From Phoronis australis (lineage: Eukaryota; Phoronida; Phoronidae), in the NCBI GenBank assembly GCA_002633005.1, contig NMRA01000013.1, positions 329,506-393,505 on the forward strand: 64,000 nt of DNA, in the 5' to 3' direction. A program made the position numbers and the translations under genes. The notes under the pieces were generated by a model, which did not search any database, had not been told where the DNA came from, and saw only the letters and a list, made by a program, of their open reading frames with translations. Positions 58,701 through 64,000 of the stretch are shown here, one piece after another (the first letter of the stretch is position 1; each line of letters starts with the position of its first letter).

Positions 58701-61700
58701 ATTGCGGTCAACAGGGTCAACTAACTGACAAAAAGTGTGTGGATGCTGAAGCCCCGTGTGTGCTNATACCCACTCCGGTATTCCATAACGTATTTGCATG
58801 GAACTTCCTCCTCACGACACAAATGCCCCATAGATTGTGGCCACCAAACTCCAGTCCCGGGAACTAAACGTCAGATGAAAAAGCCCCCCCCCGTCCCGCT
58901 GTATGATCGGATCCACAAGTATCTCCCAGGTTTGCAAAGCACCTTCTCAGTCAGTGACATAGTAAAATAGGTTTGTTTGTGACTTCAAATAAGTTTATCA
59001 CCGACTTCATTGGTGACGCCCAATCACGACCTTTTCAGATCAGTGTATGTTTCCCTGTCTCCACCATTCCTCCTCATCGTTTGCCCCTAACCTCCCTCAT
59101 TCCCCACCTTTTAATCTGTTTCTGATCGCTGCTCATTCCACCATCGCCGTGATTTACGCGCCTCAATAATTTGTTCGCGGTTCTCGACAACCTAAGAAAA
59201 TGCAAACAAATACGCAGGCGTGAGGTCTAGGCTGAATGGCTCCGCGGCGCAACTGTGGTTTCATCGACGAGGCGCTGGAACGTCAGTCACCGAGATCGTC
59301 AAAAACCCCTTCTCATCCTCAACATGGACAGATTTATTTGGACAGGGGCAAATGCCCCGATCGGCACCGGCGTTTCGCCACCATCCCTTTCGCCATTCTA
59401 ATGCACGTTACATTTCAGCGTCCCGGTTCAGGTTACGTCACTGTTGCGCCTGACCCCCGTCTGCCGCGCGTTTTCGGCTGTCATGTACAATGAGGAAATT
59501 GACTACAGCGCTGTTTTCAATAAGATATTTCAGTGATGGTTTTAGTCCTTAGCCGCGCGAGATCGAACTTGGCATTGCTCTACAGTTCTATACTTCGATA
59601 ATACGTTTTACACACGTCAGTGGTATCTAGCGGTAGACATAGAAGGTCGATGCTATAGGAAAAGTCTGGGATTCATGTAGGTGTCTTTTGTAAACATGTC
59701 ACATCCAAAGCACACCAGCACCGCTAATGTGCGATCATCAGGTACCAAATTCATGGTGTTATTTTGTAGATAACGACTTCAACATAAAATCTCAATGCTT
59801 GGATGGTTGACAGCTTGAACAATTTCTTTTTAATACATTTGAAAACATGTTAAAGTGCACTTAGAAGTTGCCCCTTACTCGTAATGTCTTTCTGAACTTA
59901 TTTCTTGTCTGTCGATCCTAAAAAGCCAAAGCATTAACCCATTCTGAAGTAAAGCTGTATGGCCTTCTGTCAAGAAACTAAATTTTGCTATAGAACACTC
60001 CATGGCTGGACAACAACTTAAAGCTGCCGAACTCAGGGGCATATTTCTTAACTTCTAAACACGGCTCACGAGCACGAAAAAGTCAGTTTAACGCCTCACA
60101 AATTCGTATTTGTTGGACTCATAAACGTCGTTCACGGACTTCCATGTTCGTGTAGGTTGCGGTCAGTGAGCTGTGTTTGTTAGTTGGTGAATTGTGGGTT
60201 TAACTGTTGATGTTTGTTATGGTTGGTGAACGTAAATTACGTGCGTAAATTAACTTCAGTTACGCCGTAAATAATTGATTTACGTCGTAACTTATTAATT
60301 CACGCCGTTAAAAGTTAATTCACGCCACAAATAATTAATTTAATCCGTTAAAAGTTAATTTACGCTGCAAATAAGTAAATTACGCCTTTAGAAGTTAATT
60401 TACGAAGTAAAATAATTAGTTTACGCAGTTAATAAGTAACTTACGCCACTTACAAGAATTAATTCACGCACGTAATTTACATGGGTAACTTTCATCTGTT
60501 TGGCCAACGATAGTTTGTGGCCCCGTCAACGTCGTTGTTGATCGATGAGCCGTGTTTGTGTTGTTTGTGAGCCGATGAGGTGGGTACCTCGGGCCCAAGA
60601 CCTGTGTTTATGAATGGGAACTATTATCATGTGTGCCACAGACGCGTTGTTTCCACCTCTCGTACTTAGATCCTGAGAACAACCCCAACTTCTTCCTGCT
60701 CAAACTGGAGATAATTCATCACCTTTGAAAGGCGCCTGACTGAGTTCGTTACTGATGTTTCGACTAAGCTCATGGAGTGGGCTTTGGGTCCTGTGGCATG
60801 TCGTACCTAGCTCTCTTCCTATTACTAGTATTTCCGAGCTCTTTTTAAGCCCAGAAACCACTTCTGTTTTTGATACTGGAGCATGTTGACGCCCGTGGTT
60901 TAAGCCACAATTAAGTGCATGGGTTTGGCCTATAGCAGCTTTAACATGGCCCATCTCAATCGTTACCAAACACCTCTGGTACTGGAGATTTTCCAAGGTA
61001 TCCGACAATAGGAGAAATTAAGGTTGCTTGATGACAGCACTGTAAAATGACTGATCGGGGACTTTGGACTCCTCCGAGTCCTCACCTGGGAGTGTGGGCT
61101 ACCAACTAAACCCCAGACGTGGGGTCTTTCCGAAAGAAAGTTTGAAAAATTATTAGCCTTAAGCAGAGCTCTTTCCGAGTTACTTTGCATGTCTGTTGCT
61201 TTTGGAAAGTATGCACACCAGGTGACACTCCCTTAGAATAGATATACGGGGTGTGCCTCTGAGAAGGGTGACAAAACTCCAACAGATATTCCAAAATTCT
61301 TTGAGATAATTTTTGGCTCAATTGATGCAGTGGTGTTGTCGAGTCAAATCAGGTCCTTTGTAAAATATGAACTTTGACAACATGGAATCGTACAACAATC
61401 ATATGCAGTAAAGCGTCCCGACGTTACCCTTGAAGGAAATGCTTTGTTCTCTGTCGAACCTACAGTACACTGTAGTTCTTCAACCTTAAGTACTAGTAGC
61501 CGATTTGAAGTTTGACTGAAGTCATTATTTCAAACAATTTACCATGTGCCGTCGACGAACTGCAGTTTTCAGGCTCTCTCTGATTTGAATAAAACGTGAT
61601 AAAATGTGTTTGCTCCATTCAGGAGAGGTATGGATACGAGCTCACCATGACGATCCACAGCTATCCAGCGACCACATCAACCAAGTACAGGAGGCGCTAG

Positions 61701-61771
61701 TGGTCAAGACTGAAAAGTGTGATGCGAAATCGCGAATAATTGAAGTTGTGAAAGGATCAAAAGCCTTGTAA
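37713..61771 (+). CDS. TYMP: Thymidine phosphorylase (eight exons, 448 aa)
   Basis: Exons: 37713-37839, 44001-44203, 45112-45340, 49101-49210, 52093-52255, 56472-56696, 57818-57958, 61623-61771; all junctions are GT/AG and in phase. The enzyme converts thymidine plus phosphate to thymine and 2-deoxyribose-1-phosphate, in pyrimidine salvage and catabolism. Exon 1 gives the helical start ([13 protein letters not shown]); exon 2 [10 protein letters not shown]; exon 3 the family signature [16 protein letters not shown] and [14 protein letters not shown]. His87, Arg173, Ser188 and Lys192 correspond to E. coli DeoA His85, Arg171, Ser186 and Lys190 with a constant offset of two. Later exons supply the GxG-rich and C-terminal alpha/beta parts ([11 protein letters not shown]). 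Length matches the family (about 440-480). The first ATG is used. Introns are packed with transposons, notably pearl-like elements in intron 3. Confidence 0.97.
40145..40258. repeat. Imperfect trinucleotide tract (AAT/AGT/GAT)
   Basis: Mixed ATA, GAT, AGT and AAT triplets run through thymidine phosphorylase intron 1, with GTAGTAGTAG at the centre. Confidence 0.7.
40634..40775. repeat. Cluster of TAAAATGTAACA motifs with perfect palindromes
   Basis: TAAAATGTAACA occurs at 40634, 40694, 40740 and 40756 on +, with inverted partners. 40694-40720 is a perfect 27-nt palindrome (TAAAATGTAACAA, C, then its reverse complement). 40638-40654 is a second (ATGTAACA-A-TGTTACAT). It lies in thymidine phosphorylase intron 1 and no repeat family was recognised. 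Confidence 0.75.
41379..41391 (+). promoter_or_regulatory. Perfect DR1 nuclear-receptor half-site repeat
   Basis: AGGTCA-A-AGGTCA, the exact consensus for DR1-binding receptors (RXR heterodimers, HNF4), lies in thymidine phosphorylase intron 1. A 13-mer can occur by chance; binding is not shown. Confidence 0.35.
41985..42255 (+). repeat. Dispersed repeat shared with 22.2-22.5 kb
   Basis: Second copy, in the same orientation, of the family at 22205-22470. Divergence is roughly a quarter of positions by eye, so it is old. It abuts the CATGCGCG MITE at 42274. Confidence 0.65.
42274..42531. mobile_element. CATGCGCGCACCC MITE, copy 1
   Basis: Left CATGCGCGTACCCAG, right CTGAGTGCGCGCATG, inverted ends of about 16 bp. 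CATAT flanks both sides (42269-42273, 42532-42536), a 5-bp target duplication. The 258-bp body includes CCCCATTTGGC, GTCCGCTTCAGAGAAACA and AGTCCACTAAAAAGGCGC, shared with 50664-50920 and 62622-62879. Confidence 0.85.
42541..42610 (-). repeat. GGGCGGCGCACC mini-element, inverted copy
   Basis: GGGCGGCGCAGCACTGAAA and ATAGGGGTC-type blocks match the units at 5630-5770 in reverse. Confidence 0.55.
43132..43202 (-). repeat. tRNA-like segment inside the MITE
   Basis: On the minus strand TGGTGTAGTGGCAGAGCA is a clear A box, and GAGTTCGAGTC is a B box with one change. Anticodon and acceptor stems do not pair well, so it is tRNA-derived, not a functional tRNA. A diverged equivalent is at 51160-51240. 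Confidence 0.6.
43274..43624. other. Assembly gap (351 N)
   Basis: Lies inside the MITE at 42896-43793. By comparison with the complete copy, about 460 bases of element would be expected in place of the gap. Confidence 0.99.
45470..46150 (-). mobile_element. Degenerate pearl/Helentron-like copy C (thymidine phosphorylase intron 3)
   Basis: Begins with GCGCCCACATAGACTTGCGGGCGCATTATGCC-like sequence, a mutated right-arm hairpin, then scattered CGTCCGTCC and several ATGAATTTTCGTGAAATT-type blocks typical of the core repeats. The CTAGTGGC motifs are eroded. Confidence 0.55.
46630..46748 (+). repeat. 119-bp direct repeat, left of the pearl-like element
   Basis: TAAAATTCCTGCACCTGGAA to GTGGCAATTTGAG matches 48786-48903 in the same orientation at roughly 85%. 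The two copies sit just outside the two ends of element B. Confidence 0.75.
46797..46850. repeat. (CCGT)n microsatellite
   Basis: About 13 consecutive CCGT units, then related GGCGTCCGT and CCGGCGT variants to 46886. It is part of the pearl-like element. Confidence 0.97.
46997..48219 (-). promoter_or_regulatory. Array of nine CTCF-consensus-like motifs
   Basis: Positions: 46997-47010, 47142-47155, 47302-47315, 47449-47462, 47595-47608, 47755-47769, 47900-47913, 48045-48058, 48205-48219. Read on minus they are of three kinds: GCCACTAGGGGGCAC, TGGCCACTAGGTGGCGC and TGCCACTAGGAGGCGC. The first two fit CCASYAGRKGGCRS at every position; the third has one mismatch. Spacing cycles 145, 160, 147. 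CTCF is conserved in bilaterians, but binding here is inferred. Confidence 0.5.
48786..48903 (+). repeat. 119-bp direct repeat, right of the pearl-like element
   Basis: Partner of 46630-46748 (TAAAATTCCTCCACCTGGAA to GTGGCAATTTGAG). It ends 197 nt before thymidine phosphorylase exon 4. Confidence 0.75.
49366..50170 (-). mobile_element. Degenerate pearl/Helentron-like copy D (thymidine phosphorylase intron 4)
   Basis: Starts with the hairpin-like CCCACATGTACATATGTGG, followed by ACAGATGACGACGATTTTAG, CTTCATGAAATTTGGCC and GACGGATTCAACG blocks that match the core repeats. Same orientation as copies B and C. Confidence 0.55.
50664..50920. mobile_element. CATGCGCGCACCC MITE, copy 2 (inverted)
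   Basis: Left CATGCATGCATCCAGCG, right GGGTGCGCGCATG. TACCA duplicates flank it (50659-50663, 50921-50925). It is in the opposite sense to copy 1, with CTTTGTTTCTCTGAGGCGGA and CCCACTTCGCCAAATGGG inside. Confidence 0.85.
50927..51938. mobile_element. CAGTGGCGGAT-family MITE, copy 3 (complete, 1012 bp)
   Basis: Left CAGTGGCGGAGCTAGGAT, right CCAATCCGCTTATG. ACCAG duplicates flank it (50922-50926, 51939-51943). It carries a tRNA-like segment in antisense (51160-51240) and a CCTACGCTCTTGCTG tail. No transposase is seen; the 169-codon frame at 50809-51318 crosses two different elements and is not a gene. Confidence 0.85.
54600..55250 (+). repeat. Dispersed repeat, copy 2 of the 3.9-kb family, split by a MITE
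   Basis: Left half 54600-54785 and right half 55079-55250 align with consecutive parts of 3900-4275. The interval between them is an inserted element. Confidence 0.65.
54786..55078. mobile_element. CAGTGGCGGAT-family MITE, copy 4 (nested)
   Basis: Left CATAGGTGAATTTAAGGGGG, right CCTAGATCAGCCACTG, recognisable family ends. Flanks AAAAA/AAAAT are compatible with a 5-bp duplication. It splits the surrounding repeat. Confidence 0.65.
55272..55428. mobile_element. CAGTGGCGGAT-family MITE, copy 5 (157 bp)
   Basis: Left CAGGGGGGATCCAGGACTTT, right CTAAATCCGCCACTG. Perfect TGTTC duplicates (55267-55271, 55429-55433). It is the shortest copy, evidently internally deleted. Confidence 0.85.
58537..58680 (+). 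other. Possible nested small ORF with signal-peptide-like start
   Basis: An NRF1-type TGCGCATGCG (58538-58547) precedes ATG 58579, which opens a 33-codon frame starting [20 protein letters not shown], with one hydrophobic stretch like a secretion signal. The frame ends at TAA after [10 protein letters not shown]. No downstream exon could be joined with confidence. It lies inside thymidine phosphorylase intron 7. Confidence 0.15.
60225..60490. repeat. Degenerate minisatellite of TTAATTTACGCC-type units (partner of 34.3 kb)
   Basis: At least ten irregular units such as ACGCCGTTAAAAGTTAATT and TTTACGCCGTAAATAATT run through thymidine phosphorylase intron 7, in the opposite sense to 34330-34565. 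Confidence 0.75.
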
Positions 61772-61774
61772 AGA

Positions 61775-62620
61775 CACTGCATGTGGAATGAATTTTGTGG
61801 GTCTTAGAGGACTCGACTTGGGCGACTGGGCCGCACGTCTCCCCTTTCAATTCAGTCAGGTGGTTTTCCCCCGCCCCCCCCCCCCTCCGCTTCACAACAT
61901 TCAGGGTACTGCGTGTTTTCAGGTTGACATTAAGTATGTTATGATTTGTGTATGTTGGTAGCAAGTTCTGTTGAAGGAAACTCTGGCCTCTTTCGGTTGT
62001 GTTTTTGCAATGAGTACCGGCAAGGTGTATCCCACGGGAAACGTAGGTAGAAATCTGTTCGCATAGAGATTGGCACTGAGACTGGCTGATCCAATGTTCA
62101 CTTTGTTTTTCTTTATTATAGTAGAGATAATGAAAAGCATTTGTCAGTAACCGACTGATGTGCGCCCAAGGTACGATATCCATGCGACCTGTCAACAATG
62201 AGTGCGTGTCATTACGACGTATGAAAGGACTTAGAATCGGTAGAATCCAGTGTTTTAATTGTAGTCAATAACACTGACATTTCGCTGTAGGAATATATTA
62301 ATACCGGTGAAAGTACTAATGTTGCACTCAGGGACCTGGTAATCATGACGGGTTATTTGCAGAGGTGGAACAACACTTGTTGAAAAAGTATCAAGACACA
62401 TGCGCGCACACGACCTTTGAATTATCCGCACGAACATTGAATCATCCTCACGTTTCATTAGCACTCTTCGTTGACTTAGTAATGAGGGGTCGCTTGTTTT
62501 GTTTTTCGTTCAAGGAATTGTGTATCTTATGTGTGGAAGAAGCACTGTGGGTGTACCTGTATTGCCTATTCACGGTACTACGTGTTTCTTTGGGAATGGT
62601 TTGCATTAACTCTGGTTACT
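61775..62620. other. 3' flank of thymidine phosphorylase, no further gene seen
   Basis: A C-run at 61871-61886 and unique sequence. No AATAAA was found close to the stop codon, so a variant signal may be used. Long frames on either strand here show no domain. Confidence 0.4.
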
Positions 62621-62621
62621 G

Positions 62622-62879
62622 CATGCGCGCACCCAGCCTAAAAATAGTTGCTCGAATTTTTGAGAATGTGGACCTTTTACTCGGATTCACAGGGTACGTT
62701 CAGAGTTATGAATTAGCTATTCGCCGAAATTTGGTAGTTCCTGACTTTTTAGTGGACTTTTTATCTCGTTTTCTATTCTTTTCGGATTTTGTGTTTCTCT
62801 GAAACGGACCTTTTTGGTCACTTCGCTAAATGGGAGGCTCGTTCGAGCCCCTTCAGCCCCCCCCCCGGGTGCGCACATG
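62622..62879. mobile_element. CATGCGCGCACCC MITE, copy 3
   Basis: Left CATGCGCGCACCCAGCC, right GGGTGCGCACATG, with the internal CTCTGAAACGGACC and ACTTCGCTAAATGGGAGG blocks of the family. No clear target duplication. Confidence 0.8.
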
Positions 62880-62884
62880 TTTTG

Positions 62885-64000
62885 TCATATTTCATGGATT
62901 CGATGACGTGACCCAGAGTGTAGAAATCAATACCTCGTAAGTCATATCAATCTCTTATTTCGATGCTAATTATTCAATGGTTATGTTCTGGGTAATTCGC
63001 TTCCTCTTGAATAAACTTCAGTCTTATTTGCTAATACTCAAAGTCTTCACACTAGCTTGCGTAAGTTTTTGCGTAAGATTTCGACTTCATGATTTCGGTG
63101 CAACACTAGATGCGCAACATTCATGACTTTTGGAAAAACTACATCAATAATTTTAGCTACGCGTCATGGTAGATTGGGTTCCAACCTATTAATTAATTTA
63201 GGTGAGATTACTAAAACAGAGTGGTTTGCTTTAGTTAAGATGTCGGTTACGTCAAACGTGAGACGTACAGTCACGTAGGTGTCATGTATTTAGTTAACCG
63301 TTTTTTTCGATTGCGAACACGGAAATCATTGCAAAAGGAAATATTTTGACAAACAACATGAAAACAAGATTGGCGACATCAAACGTATGAAGGTGAAAGT
63401 TGGTCTCAGGTTGTGCAGCTAACATGATATATAGCCTAAAGGATGAGACGGTCATTGCCAAGATCCTTGGCCATTAATTATATGCACTTCAGGTATCTTT
63501 TGCACGAACTTTTAACCTTAAGTACTTGATGCGCACATCAAAGTCGTTTGTGATTTATCTTCTTGTGACTCATTTTTCCATTTCCTACAATCGATGAAAA
63601 AACATAGCAAGGTGACACACTTAACAGTAAATCCTGACAAAAAGTGACACTGAACACGCAAGGTGACAAAGGTACAAAAGGTATCGCGTAGGTCGTCTTT
63701 CAAGTCATGTAGTTATTCATATGTTTAACGCCTATTTTTCATATTGGGTTACGTGTTTTAACACATTAAAATGTGTCGCCTTAATCGTGAAATATGTAAC
63801 TAGCAGCTGGAAACCTATAAAAGTGCTTGTTTAATGAAACTGTGTGTCGAGGCGAGTACATTAAAAGGTTGATGGAAATCAAGCCTGTTAAGTCATCTGT
63901 TTTGCTGCGTTTCGTATTTACAGGAGACTATAAGGTCACGTCAACTCTTCAAAATTGTAAGCCATGCATTCTGCGATGATAAAGCGCTTATAGTTTGCAG
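62885..64000. other. No gene seen to the window edge
   Basis: AT-rich intergenic sequence. The window ends in TATAGTTTGCAG, which reads like a splice acceptor, so an exon of another gene could begin just beyond the edge. Confidence 0.35.

Noticed and set aside
61704-62198. 164-codon open frame on -
   Set aside because: Its 3' end lies antisense to the last thymidine phosphorylase exon (61704-61771), and the frame reads through a C-run; no recognisable protein.
62365-62802. 145-codon open frame on +
   Set aside because: It runs into the MITE beginning at 62622, has no domain signal and no splice context.
63925-63956. Short candidate exon between TTTACAG and GTAAGC
   Set aside because: Only 32 nt, with no homology and no neighbouring exon in the window.

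Overview
The window is eukaryotic nuclear DNA from an animal, most likely a marine invertebrate; a deuterostome such as a lancelet, hemichordate or echinoderm is possible, but the sequence does not settle the phylum. It holds small exons with GT/AG junctions, introns up to about 6 kb, AATAAA poly(A) signals, many short non-autonomous DNA transposons, tRNA-like SINEs and three assembly gaps (15270-15469, 32601-32750, 43274-43624). There are no bacterial-style operons, rRNAs or CRISPR arrays.

Four genes can be supported. (1) 5863-7853 (+): a two-exon, 309-aa nuclear-looking coiled-coil protein that I do not recognise. (2) 10866-17389 (+): a four-exon UFSP1-type UFM1-specific protease of 223 aa with its full catalytic set. 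(3) 31505-21353 (-): a ten-exon, 603-aa GMC (FAD) oxidoreductase resembling choline/glucose dehydrogenase, with an N-terminal membrane anchor. (4) 37713-61771 (+): an eight-exon, 448-aa thymidine phosphorylase with every active-site residue. Exon phases are consistent across every junction in all four models. UFSP1 and the GMC gene converge tail to tail; the GMC and thymidine phosphorylase genes diverge head to head across about 6.2 kb. The genes share no pathway: they concern UFM1 processing, FAD-linked alcohol oxidation and pyrimidine nucleoside salvage.

Mobile DNA fills much of the rest. 0-5.7 kb: foldback elements and a SINE head. 6.6-7.5 kb: a PIF/Harbinger-like MITE in the intron of gene 1. 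14.7-15.3 kb: a broken, possibly piggyBac-like remnant in a UFSP1 intron. 15.6-16.1 and 24.8-25.3 kb: two copies of a CAGGGCTTGG element with 6-bp target duplications. 17.6-18.8 and 46.7-48.8 kb: oppositely oriented copies of a pearl/Helentron-like element built from roughly 150-bp core repeats. 32-33, 42-44, 50-52, 54-55 and 62 kb: two further MITE families with 5-bp target duplications.

The most unusual signal is in the thymidine phosphorylase intron at 47.0-48.2 kb. Nine CTCF-consensus-like motifs, all in one orientation, are spaced 145-160 bp apart, one per core repeat. The copy at 17.7-18.6 kb carries the same motif in the opposite orientation, so the two arrays point toward each other across the GMC gene and the start of the thymidine phosphorylase gene.
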